A DNA stretch of 64,000 nucleotides from Pseudomonas sp. B21-028 (GTDB lineage: Bacteria; Pseudomonadota; Gammaproteobacteria; Pseudomonadales; Pseudomonadaceae): the NCBI RefSeq assembly GCF_024749045.1, contig NZ_CP087184.1:5270001-5334000 (forward strand), written 5' to 3'. Within the stretch, counting starts at the first letter, position 1; every line of letters begins with the position of its first letter. Below are positions 50,877 through 58,830 of the stretch, one piece after another. The position numbers and the translations under genes were made by a program. The notes beneath the pieces were generated by a model. That model had not been told where the DNA came from and did no database searches. It saw only the letters and a list, made by a program, of their open reading frames with translations.

Positions 50877-50966
50877 TGTTGGAGCGAGTCTGCTCGCGAT
50901 TGCGGTAGGACATTCAGCATGGATGTCCACTGACACTCAGCCTTCGCGAGCAAGCCCGCTCCCACC
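50877..50966. repeat. REP doublet between algF and algA
   Basis: TGTTGGAGCGAGTCTGCTCG and CGCGAGCAAGCCCGCTCCCA are the two arms. It lies just before algA and may alter algA expression relative to the upstream genes. Confidence 0.88.
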
Positions 50967-51063
50967 CTGAACCGGGGCGTCATTCGGGTACGGAACAAAA
51001 ACAAGAGTGAAACGACAGAACGCAGTAGCTCTATAACCATTTCGCTTCAAAGGAGTAACACAC

Positions 51064-52515
51064 ATGATTCCGGTGATCTTGTCAGGTGGTAGCGGCTCAC
51101 GTCTTTGGCCGCTTTCGCGCAAGCAATTCCCTAAACAGTTCCTGGCCCTGACCGGCGAACACACCCTGTTCCAGCAGACCCTCGAACGCCTGGTGTTCGA
51201 GGGCATGGATACGCCGATCGTGGTCTGCAACAAAGACCACCGTTTCATCGTCAACGAGCAGTTGAGCGGTCGCAACCTCGAAGCCCAGCGCATCCTGATG
51301 GAACCGTTCGGCCGCAACACCGCGCCAGCCGTGGCGCTGACCGCGATGATGCTGGTCAACGAAGGTCGCGACGAATTGATGCTGGTGCTGCCGGCCGACC
51401 ACGTGATCGAAGACCAGAAAGCCCTGCAACGTGCCCTGGCCCTGGCCACCGTAGCCGCCGAGCGCGGTGAAATGGTGCTGTTCGGCGTACCGGCCACCAA
51501 ACCGGAAACCGGCTACGGCTACATCAAGTCGACCAATGACGCACTGCTGCCTGAAGGCGTGAGCCGTGTCTCGCACTTCGTCGAAAAACCCGACGTCAAG
51601 CGCGCCACCGAGTTCGTCGAGGCCGGCGGCTACTTCTGGAACAGCGGCATGTTCCTGTTCCGCGCCAGCCGTTTCCTCGAAGAGCTGAAAAAACACGATC
51701 CGGATATCTACGACACCTGCCTGCTGACCCTGGAGCGCAGCGAGCAGACCGCAGACACCATCACCTTCGACGAAGCCACCTTCGCCTGCTGCCCGGACAA
51801 CTCCATCGACTACGCCGTGATGGAAAAGACCCAGCGCGCCTGCGTGGTGCCGCTGTCGGCCGGCTGGAGCGATGTCGGCTGCTGGGCGTCGTTGTGGGAA
51901 GTCAACCCCAAGGATGCCGACGGCAACGTCACCAAGGGCGACGTGGTGATCCAGGACAGCCGCAACTGCATGATCCATGGCAACGGCAAGCTGGTATCGG
52001 TGATCGGCCTGGAAAACATCGTGGTGGTCGAAACCAAGGACGCCATGATGATTGCCCACAAGGACAAGGTCCAAGACGTCAAGAAGATGGTCAACACCCT
52101 CAATGCCCGGGGTCGCTCCGAAACCCAGAACCACTGCGAAGTCTATCGTCCGTGGGGCTCGTATGACTCGGTGGACATGGGCGGGCGTTTCCAGGTCAAG
52201 CACATCTCGGTCAAGCCGGGTGCGTGCCTGTCCTTGCAGATGCACCACCACCGCGCCGAACACTGGATCGTGGTCAGCGGCACCGCCGAAGTGACCTGCG
52301 ACGAGAACGTGTTCCTGCTCACCGAAAACCAGTCGACCTACATCCCCATCGCGTCGGTTCACCGCCTGCGCAACCCGGGCAAGATCCCGCTGGAAATCAT
52401 CGAAGTGCAGTCCGGCAGCTACCTGGGCGAAGACGACATCGAGCGCTTCGAGGACATCTACGGTCGTTCCACCCCGATCGAGCGCGGCGTGTCGGTGAAG
52501 ACCATCGCGCAGTAA
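51064..52515 (+). CDS. algA: Bifunctional mannose-6-phosphate isomerase / GDP-mannose pyrophosphorylase AlgA
   Basis: AlgA makes mannose 6-phosphate and GDP-mannose, the start and end of precursor supply. The 483-residue protein carries the pyrophosphorylase motif GGSGSRLWPLSRKQFPKQFL in its first 30 residues, the FVEKPD sugar-binding motif, and a C-terminal cupin isomerase domain (about 350-483) with the zinc-binding QMHHHRAEHW motif. GGAG precedes the ATG. It ends the alginate operon. Confidence 0.97.
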   Translation: MIPVILSGGSGSRLWPLSRKQFPKQFLALTGEHTLFQQTLERLVFEGMDTPIVVCNKDHRFIVNEQLSGRNLEAQRILMEPFGRNTAPAVALTAMMLVNEGRDELMLVLPADHVIEDQKALQRALALATVAAERGEMVLFGVPATKPETGYGYIKSTNDALLPEGVSRVSHFVEKPDVKRATEFVEAGGYFWNSGMFLFRASRFLEELKKHDPDIYDTCLLTLERSEQTADTITFDEATFACCPDNSIDYAVMEKTQRACVVPLSAGWSDVGCWASLWEVNPKDADGNVTKGDVVIQDSRNCMIHGNGKLVSVIGLENIVVVETKDAMMIAHKDKVQDVKKMVNTLNARGRSETQNHCEVYRPWGSYDSVDMGGRFQVKHISVKPGACLSLQMHHHRAEHWIVVSGTAEVTCDENVFLLTENQSTYIPIASVHRLRNPGKIPLEIIEVQSGSYLGEDDIERFEDIYGRSTPIERGVSVKTIAQ

Positions 52516-52531
52516 CGATCAGCAAGACAAG

Positions 52532-52592
52532 AAGCCCCCATCCAGCCCACTGCGCCCCCTATCCGCAGCGGGTTGGGTGGGGGCTTTTTTAG
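52532..52592 (+). terminator. Terminator of the alginate operon
   Basis: A long imperfect stem starts with AAGCCCCCA (52532-52540) and closes with TGGGGGCTT (52578-52586), followed by four more T residues. The inner part CTGCG/CGCAG extends the pairing. It also lies just downstream of the convergent toxin gene. Confidence 0.9.
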
Positions 52593-52616
52593 TTTCTTCT
52601 TTCGCATCGCTGATAT

Positions 52617-55370
52617 TTATTTGGAGACTGAGCGGGGCAGCATCTTCGCCTTGATTACGTATCGATGCGCCACTCCGAATCGCTCTGCATTATTCATATA
52701 GGCCTTTCCTTTTGGAATGTAATGCAAGGAGACTATTTGAATTTTGTTATATAGCGGAAACGTCACTTCGCCCTCAGATGCATACAACCCCTCAGAGACA
52801 CCTGCATGTCCAGGTTCCAATTGAAAGTGCCACATTATTGATTTACCGGACACGTAACCCATCCCGGGGTCTTTTGCCGTTGACATTATAAGTTGGGACC
52901 GGATCTCCAAATTTATTGTTTCTTGTATCGCACTATCCCCGCCCCCCTTTGCAAAGGTCGCGAGCCATGGATAGCTTTTCAATATAGCCGGCGAGTCTCC
53001 GCGGAAAACCTCCTTTACCTCTGCACGACGATACGTAGACCATTCCGCATCTATTTCTCTGAGCACGCCTTGAACCTCCAAGGCCTTTTCATAATCTATG
53101 CTTCTGGCGGGCGGAATCATATTAAGCCCGGTTTCACGCCATACATTTACAAACATCTCCATATCAAAAATCGAACTGTAATGCTCAATATTCAGCTTCT
53201 GCAGAGTAATTGAAAACGAAGAGTAGTAAGGGTACTCACCCCCCTGTTGCTTATATAATGCCGGGTCTTTTTTAATGACCCATTTTTTTTGGATGGGTTG
53301 CTGGGAACCAGCTCCAGGAGGGGGCGGCGGACCGCCCATGGGTGGAGGAGGCATGGGGGGGCCTCTCATTCCAGGGGGTGGAGGGGGGGCAGCGCCTGTG
53401 GGTATCCTGCCATCGGTGTCGAACAAGGTAATCGGGTTGTTGTGGACCATCCGATAGAAATTCAGTCCATCGATTGCCCACGCTGGATCCGGACTGGCCC
53501 AACGCTGCAACCACGGCGCATAGAACCGATAGCCGTAGTAGTAAAGTCCCGTCGCATCCCGCTCCTTGCCTGAATAGCGGGCCGTCTTGTAGCTGACCTC
53601 GATCACATTATCCCCAGCCAGAAACGCCGTTTCACCGAAGGGGTAGAAGTGTTCCTGGCTGATGATCCGTCCATCCTGGTCAAGCTCCAGGCTGATCGAG
53701 CCCAGGTGCTCGGCAACACCGTAGCGATAGCAGTCATTCACGCCGGAGGGCGGTGGGCTGTCCCAATGCAAGACCCGCACACTGCCGAGCCCGCCCTGAG
53801 CGGTGATGACCTGCAGTGATTCCCCGGTGCGGCTGTCGACATGCAGTTCCAGTCCCGGCAGATAACGCACCTCGGCGGCCAGGGTCCGGGCCCCGGTTTG
53901 CAACGTGCGCAGCTTGCGCACCCGCTGACCGCCGCCATCGTAAACATAGGCCTCACGGTCATTGAGCCCCGACTCTCGCTCGATCGGCGTGACCGAGCGC
54001 AGTTGATTGCGCAGGTCCCAGGCCAGGGTCCGGCTGCTCTCCAACGCCAGGCAGTTACCCCGTCCATCGAACGCCGCGGCGATCTCCTCTTCTGTCGGCG
54101 GCACGCCGTCACGGTGCGGCAGGCAACGATTGCTGTAGCGCGCCGCTTGCAACTGGCGGCTATGGTTCTGCGCCCCAACGTGGATCAGTTCCAGCAGGTT
54201 GCCGCTGTCGTCATAGCGATAGGTTTGTCGGTAATTACTGAGGGCGGCCGGGTCGAGCCGGCCGACAGGTCCTTGATTCTGAGCACCCGCTTCCCATCCA
54301 ATGGCTTCGATCAATTGATAGAGGCTGTCGTAACGGAAACGACTGATCGGGTCGATGCGCTGGTTGGCGAAGTAGCGCACCGGCAACGCCTTGTCCTCGA
54401 TGCCCAGTACGTTGCCCATGGGGTCGTAGGCATAGACCAGGTGTTGCAGCGACTGACCGGCCCGCCGGACATGGCGCTCCATCAGCCATCCATTTTCAGG
54501 GGCGTAAGTGAGCGTGGTCTGCACGTCGTTGCCGGCCACTTCCCGTTCGATCTGGCCTTGGGCGTTGTAGTCGATCTCGTTCACCAGCGGTTGCCATTGA
54601 CTCTGGCCTTGCAACAACAATTGGCTGCTGGACAGCCGGCCATCGCGAGTCAGTACCTGGCGCTGCCGATTGCCCCTGACGTCGACCTGCTCCAGCACAT
54701 CCCCCAGCGGACCGAGACGCCACGTCGACAGCGCACCGCCGCCGGGTTCGAGCAGGGCTTCGCGATCGGCCTCCGACACCGGCCAGTCCGGCATGGCGCC
54801 ATCCAGGCTGAAACGTCGACTCTGGGCCAGGTTCTGGCCGGTCAGGGCAAAGGACGCCAGCAACAAGGTGCCCGCCGGGTCATCGTGGCGGATCAACTGG
54901 CCGTACTGATTGAAGACCTGGAGACCCTGGCCCGGCGCGCCATATTGCATGCGCTCGACGCAGGTGCGCAGTTGCTCGCGACCTTGTTCGAACACCGCCA
55001 CCGGACGCAGCAAGTCGTCGAACGCCACGTCGCGCTGCGTGCCCCGGCCATCCCAGCCCCGCAGGCTTTCACTGCCGAGCCCGGGCAAATCCAGCTGCCA
55101 GCCTGCGTCGACACTGCTCGCAAACAGCACGGCACCGGACAGCGTATACATCGTCGAAAGGTTGGCCGGAGTCGCCGCATCGTCCTGTTGCAGGGCCCAC
55201 AGGCGCGGGTCCCATTGCTTGACCGCGCGTGCGCCCAGGTCGAAAAGGCTGCGGTTGACTCGTGACTGCGCAGGCTCACGCTCGAGTGCGCGGCAATAAT
55301 CGACCGAACGGACCGGCAGGAACCTTGGGTCTACCGCAATCAGCCTCGGCGTGCCGTGATCCCTGCTCAT
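52617..55370 (-). CDS. Rhs/TcC-type toxin with C-terminal ADP-ribosyltransferase-like domain
   Basis: The 917-residue protein is an orphan TccC-like toxin carrier. Residues 1-650 are the Rhs/YD shell with the core ending RYSGKERDATGLYYYGYRF and NPITLFDTDGR (about 646-656), the site where such proteins normally self-cleave. A proline-rich linker (661-688, PPPPPG, PPMPPPPMGG) follows. The last ~230 residues show the R-S-E pattern: VFRGDSP (Arg790), MSTAKDP (Ser830) and SEGEVTF (Glu866-x-Glu868). AGGAGG 7 bases upstream fixes the ATG at 55370; the frame is open to 55562. The 3' end is visibly AT-richer than the rest. An inverted repeat ACTGT-N8-ACAGT (55435-55452) lies upstream. No immunity gene is adjacent. 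Confidence 0.88.
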   Translation of the reverse strand: MSRDHGTPRLIAVDPRFLPVRSVDYCRALEREPAQSRVNRSLFDLGARAVKQWDPRLWALQQDDAATPANLSTMYTLSGAVLFASSVDAGWQLDLPGLGSESLRGWDGRGTQRDVAFDDLLRPVAVFEQGREQLRTCVERMQYGAPGQGLQVFNQYGQLIRHDDPAGTLLLASFALTGQNLAQSRRFSLDGAMPDWPVSEADREALLEPGGGALSTWRLGPLGDVLEQVDVRGNRQRQVLTRDGRLSSSQLLLQGQSQWQPLVNEIDYNAQGQIEREVAGNDVQTTLTYAPENGWLMERHVRRAGQSLQHLVYAYDPMGNVLGIEDKALPVRYFANQRIDPISRFRYDSLYQLIEAIGWEAGAQNQGPVGRLDPAALSNYRQTYRYDDSGNLLELIHVGAQNHSRQLQAARYSNRCLPHRDGVPPTEEEIAAAFDGRGNCLALESSRTLAWDLRNQLRSVTPIERESGLNDREAYVYDGGGQRVRKLRTLQTGARTLAAEVRYLPGLELHVDSRTGESLQVITAQGGLGSVRVLHWDSPPPSGVNDCYRYGVAEHLGSISLELDQDGRIISQEHFYPFGETAFLAGDNVIEVSYKTARYSGKERDATGLYYYGYRFYAPWLQRWASPDPAWAIDGLNFYRMVHNNPITLFDTDGRIPTGAAPPPPPGMRGPPMPPPPMGGPPPPPGAGSQQPIQKKWVIKKDPALYKQQGGEYPYYSSFSITLQKLNIEHYSSIFDMEMFVNVWRETGLNMIPPARSIDYEKALEVQGVLREIDAEWSTYRRAEVKEVFRGDSPAILKSYPWLATFAKGGGDSAIQETINLEIRSQLIMSTAKDPGMGYVSGKSIMWHFQLEPGHAGVSEGLYASEGEVTFPLYNKIQIVSLHYIPKGKAYMNNAERFGVAHRYVIKAKMLPRSVSK
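53307..53390 (-). repeat. Proline-rich linker coding sequence in the toxin gene
   Basis: The C-rich run encodes about 28 residues in which proline blocks PPPPP, PP, PPPP and PPPPP alternate with Gly/Met. The pattern resembles formin FH1 or WASP-type profilin-binding segments. It marks the junction between the Rhs core and the variable toxin domain. Confidence 0.8.
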
Positions 55371-55536
55371 GCCTTGGCCTCCTGATAGTCGTGCGGTCTG
55401 GCCGACATCTAACAAGGGGTAATCCCTAGTGACTACTGTCAGAGATAACAGTGACGACCGACGGAGCGGGATGGATGAGATATCCATGGTCCCTCCCCTT
55501 CGGTAGGATGGAACAACGGTATCAGAGGCTTCGAAC

Positions 55537-56001
55537 ATGCTTATCGGCGTCTTGCTGGTCATTACCTGGCTGATCCTGCTGCTGCGCTATCCGGCCAAGG
55601 CGCTGCCGGTGTCCCTGGCTGCATTCGTCGGCCTAGGGCTGGTCGCCGCCTGGGTGGTCTGGCAGGAGAACCGTGAAACCCGGCAATTGGCACGCCTGGA
55701 GCTGCGCATTACCTACGCCCCCGAACGCTGCCCCGCCGATCGCCCGCTGTTGCTGAACATGAACAACGGTAACGACGTCCCCTTGGTTGAACTGCGTTGG
55801 CGAATTGCGGCCTATGCCCCCGGCGATACCATCAACCTGGCCGACACACCCTACAGCGCGCCGCGCTACCGGGGCCCTGGCCAATTGCAGGCGGGCAAGG
55901 ACTGGCAGGATTGCCTGCCGCTGCCAGCCCTGCGACCTGGCTATCGTCCACAGACCCTGGAGTTTCGCGCCGAGCGATTGCAGGGTAGTTTCTCCGACTG
56001 A
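55537..56001 (+). CDS. Small membrane protein of unknown function
   Basis: The 154-residue product has two N-terminal hydrophobic segments (about 3-18 and 23-43, LIGVLLVITWLILLL and SLAAFVGLGLVAAWVVW) and a C-terminal part with alternating strands and two cysteines (ERCPADRP, DWQDCLP). I do not recognise the family firmly; it resembles small Pseudomonas proteins annotated loosely as multidrug-related, without proof. It is divergent from the toxin gene and 37 bp before the SDR gene. Confidence 0.8.
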   Translation: MLIGVLLVITWLILLLRYPAKALPVSLAAFVGLGLVAAWVVWQENRETRQLARLELRITYAPERCPADRPLLLNMNNGNDVPLVELRWRIAAYAPGDTINLADTPYSAPRYRGPGQLQAGKDWQDCLPLPALRPGYRPQTLEFRAERLQGSFSD

Positions 56002-56038
56002 TTTCTCTCCCGATTTTATTCTGCACAAGGAACGCGCC

Positions 56039-56863
56039 ATGCCCGTTGCGTTGATTACCGGATGTTCCAGCGGCATCGGCCGCGCCCTCGCCGAGGCGTT
56101 CAAGGTCGCCGGGTATCAGGTCTGGGCCAGTGCCCGCAAAGCTGAAGACGTTACCCAGCTCAGCGCCGCCGGGTTCACCGCGGTGCAGCTGGACGTGAAC
56201 GATGGCCCGGCTCTGGAGCAATTGAGCGAACGGATCAACCAAGAGCACGGCGGCCTCGACGTGCTGATCAACAACGCCGGTTACGGCGCCATGGGTCCAC
56301 TGCTGGACGGTGGCGTACCGGCGATGCAGCGTCAGTTCGAAACCAACGTGTTCGCCATCGTTGGCGTGACCCGGGCGTTGTTCCCGGTACTGCGCCGGGC
56401 CAAGGGGCTGGTGGTGAATATCGGCAGTGTCTCCGGTGTGCTGGTGACACCGTTTGCCGGCGCTTATTGCGCCTCGAAGGCCGCGGTGCATGCCTTGAGC
56501 GATGCGCTGCGCATGGAACTGGCGCCCTTCGGTATCCGCGTGATGGAGGTGCAGCCCGGCGCCATTGCCTCGAGCTTTGCCAAGAACGCCGGTCATGAAG
56601 CCGAACGGTTGATCCACGAACAATCACCCTGGTGGCCCCTGCGCGACGGTATCCGCGCCCGGGCCAAGGCGTCCCAGGACAACCCCACCCCTGCCAGCGA
56701 ATTCGCCGCCGGGCTGCTCAAGGCCGTGCAACACCCCCGGCCACCCCGCCTGCTGCGCCTGGGCAATGGAAGCCGGGCGCTGCCGTTGATGGCGGGATTG
56801 CTGCCCAAAGGGTTGCTGGAGAAGGGCTTGATGAAGCGGTTCGGGCTGGGTGGGTCACTCTGA
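56039..56863 (+). CDS. Short-chain dehydrogenase/reductase
   Basis: A 274-residue classical SDR. The NAD(P) motif is TGCSSGIG (7-14), the NNAG motif is in LINNAGYGAMG, and the catalytic Ser and YxxxK appear in NIGSVSG and AYCASK. Arg residues after the cofactor motif (ASARKAEDV) suggest NADP(H). The C-terminal extension (ALPLMAGLLPKGLLEKGLMKRFG) is typical of lipid- or retinol-type SDRs. AAGGA precedes the ATG. It may be co-transcribed with the upstream small membrane protein. Substrate unknown. Confidence 0.92.
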   Translation: MPVALITGCSSGIGRALAEAFKVAGYQVWASARKAEDVTQLSAAGFTAVQLDVNDGPALEQLSERINQEHGGLDVLINNAGYGAMGPLLDGGVPAMQRQFETNVFAIVGVTRALFPVLRRAKGLVVNIGSVSGVLVTPFAGAYCASKAAVHALSDALRMELAPFGIRVMEVQPGAIASSFAKNAGHEAERLIHEQSPWWPLRDGIRARAKASQDNPTPASEFAAGLLKAVQHPRPPRLLRLGNGSRALPLMAGLLPKGLLEKGLMKRFGLGGSL

Positions 56864-56911
56864 TCGAAACGGCATGGCCCGACGGGAGCCCACCGACAAC
56901 TGCCCCACCGC

Positions 56912-57743
56912 TATCGCGAGCAAGCTCGGCTCCCACAGGGATTGGCGGCGAACACAAGTCTCTCGCACATGCAGGAAGTCTTGTGGGAGCAAGGCTTGCC
57001 CGCGATGACGGCGGCACTGGCAACCTCTCCTGCAACTGACCCACCGCTTCGCGAGCAGGCTCGCTCCCACAGGGATTGGCGGCGAACACTAGTCGCTCGC
57101 ACATGCAGGAAGCCTTGTGGGAGCAAGGCTTGCCCGCGATGACGGCGGCACTGGCAACCTCTCCTGCAACTGACCCACCGCTTCGCGAGCAGGCTCGCTC
57201 CCACAGGGATTGGCGGCGAACACACGTCTCTCGCACATGCAGGAAGTCTTGTGGGAGCAAGGCTTGCCCGCGATGACGGCGGCACTGGCAACCTCTTCTG
57301 CAACTGACCCACCGCTTCGCGAGCAGGCTCGCTCCCACAGGGATTGGCGGCGAACACAAGTCTCTCGCACATGCAGGAAGCCTTGAGGGAGCAAGGCTTG
57401 CCCGCGATGACGGCGGCACTGGCAACCTCTCCTGCAACTGACCCACCGCTTCGCGAGCAGGCTCGCTCCCACAGGGATTGGCGGCGAACACACGTCGCTC
57501 GCACATGCAGGATAAGCATTGTGGGAGCAAGGCTTGCCCGCGATGACGGCGGCACTGGCAACCTCTTCTGCAACTGACCCACCGCTTCGCGAGCAGGCTC
57601 GCTTCCACAGGGATTGGCGGCGAACACACGTCTCTCGCACATGCAGGAAGCCTTGTGGGAGCAAGGCTTGCCCGCGATGACGGCGGCACTGGCAACCTCT
57701 CCTGCAACTGACCCACCGCTTCGCGAGCAGGCTCGCTCCCACA
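56912..57743. repeat. Tandem array of six ~134 bp units, each with a REP doublet
   Basis: An initial single REP half (56912-56937) is followed by six near-identical units whose ATTGGCGGCGAACAC sequence begins at 56941, 57075, 57209, 57343, 57477 and 57613 (spacing 134, 134, 134, 134, 136). Each unit has a 44-46 bp spacer, a left REP (TGTGGGAGCAAGGCTTGCCC), a loop of about 40 bp, and a right REP (CGAGCAGGCTCGCTCCCACA). Copies differ by a few substitutions and one 2 bp insertion. It fills the gap between the convergent SDR and HlyD genes. Confidence 0.96.
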
Positions 57744-57755
57744 TGCCTCAGAGCC

Positions 57756-58619
57756 TCAGCTGCCGGCCTGGGGCTCGACCACCACCGTACAGGTCATCCC
57801 CGCCGCCAGCAGCACGTTGTCCGGCACTTCGTCGAGATGGATCCTTACCGGCACCCGCTGGGCCAAGCGAACCCAGTTGAAGGTCGGGTTCACGTCGGCG
57901 ATCAATTCGCGACTGACCGGGTTGTCGCGGTCGTAGATCCCCCGGGAAATGCTTTCCACATGCCCCTTCAGCACCTCGCCACTCATCAACTGCAACTGCG
58001 CCGGGTCGCCGATCCGCACCTTGGGCAGCTTGGTTTCCTCGAAGAAGCCATACACCCAGAACGAATTCATATCGATCACCGCCATCTTCGCCTCGCCGAT
58101 ACGTGCATAGTCGCCACGGTGCACGTTGAGGTTGGTGACATAGCCATCCACAGCGGCGCGAACTTCAGTGCGCGACAGGTTCAATTCGGCCGCCTCCAGT
58201 TGCGCCTGGGCTTGCTGGTAATCGGCCAGGGCCGAGTCGGCAATGTTACTGGCGTCGTCGCGGTTTTCCCGGGAAATCACCAGACTGTCCAGATCGGCGC
58301 GCCGATGGGCATTGACCTTGCGCATTTCCCACGTCGCCTTGCGGGAGGCCACCAGGGATTGCGCCTGCTTGACCGCGATACGGTAATGCTCGGGATCGAT
58401 ACGCATCAGCAAGTCGCCCTTTTTCACCTGCTGATTGTCATGCACCGGCACGTCCATCACCTCGCCACTGACATCGGCAGCGACGTTGATGATGTCGGCT
58501 CGTACCCGACCATCGCGGGTCCAGGGTGTGTTCATGTAGTGAACCCACAATGCACGACCGATCCACAGCGCAAGGGTCAGCACCAGCAGCGTCGCAAGCA
58601 GACTGAAAAACTTTTTCAT
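57756..58619 (-). CDS. HlyD-family periplasmic adaptor of an AaeA-type efflux system
   Basis: A 287-residue membrane-fusion protein. One N-terminal helix (FSLLATLLVLTLALWIGRAL), the biotinyl-lipoyl domain (VAADVSGEVMDVPVHDNQQVKKGDLL), a helical hairpin (about 85-145) and a beta-barrel domain (VRAAVDGYVTNLNVHRGDYA). It bridges the inner-membrane FUSC pump and the NodT channel. Last gene of the operon; the repeat array follows. Confidence 0.93.
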   Translation of the reverse strand: MKKFFSLLATLLVLTLALWIGRALWVHYMNTPWTRDGRVRADIINVAADVSGEVMDVPVHDNQQVKKGDLLMRIDPEHYRIAVKQAQSLVASRKATWEMRKVNAHRRADLDSLVISRENRDDASNIADSALADYQQAQAQLEAAELNLSRTEVRAAVDGYVTNLNVHRGDYARIGEAKMAVIDMNSFWVYGFFEETKLPKVRIGDPAQLQLMSGEVLKGHVESISRGIYDRDNPVSRELIADVNPTFNWVRLAQRVPVRIHLDEVPDNVLLAAGMTCTVVVEPQAGS

Positions 58620-58629
58620 TGCATCGATC

Positions 58630-58830
58630 TCAACGGTAGACCGTCAGCGCCAGCGCACCGAACAGACAGGTAAACAGACTCAGGCGCAACAGCGCCGGGT
58701 GCCAGAAGAAGCGGTACAGGTCCAGCCCCGACAAGAACCGATCCAGCGCCCAGGCCAACGCCGCGGCGAGGAAAAACATCAGGGTCAGACTGGGCATGTA
58801 TACGCCGTGGAAGGCGATTTCACGGGGCAT
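58630..58830 (-). CDS. DUF1656 (AaeX-like) small membrane protein
   Basis: The 66-residue protein has two membrane helices (TLMFFLAAALAWALD and LRLSLFTCLFGALALTVY) and the family start MPREIAFHGVYMPSL. In AaeXAB-type systems this small protein accompanies the pump and adaptor. It overlaps the FUSC gene by 11 bp and lies 10 bp before the adaptor gene. Confidence 0.9.
   Translation of the reverse strand: MPREIAFHGVYMPSLTLMFFLAAALAWALDRFLSGLDLYRFFWHPALLRLSLFTCLFGALALTVYR

Noticed and set aside
56912-57743. CRISPR array, because of regular repeats
   Set aside because: The 134 bp units are almost identical along their whole length, so there are no variable spacers; repeats contain REP palindromes, and no cas gene is nearby.
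56718-57744. Several long minus-strand reading frames (217-332 codons) with repeated Arg/Ser/Ala-rich segments
   Set aside because: They are translations of the six-unit repeat array. The 134 bp unit is not a multiple of three, so each frame cycles through all three readings of the repeat; no ribosome-binding site or family match exists.
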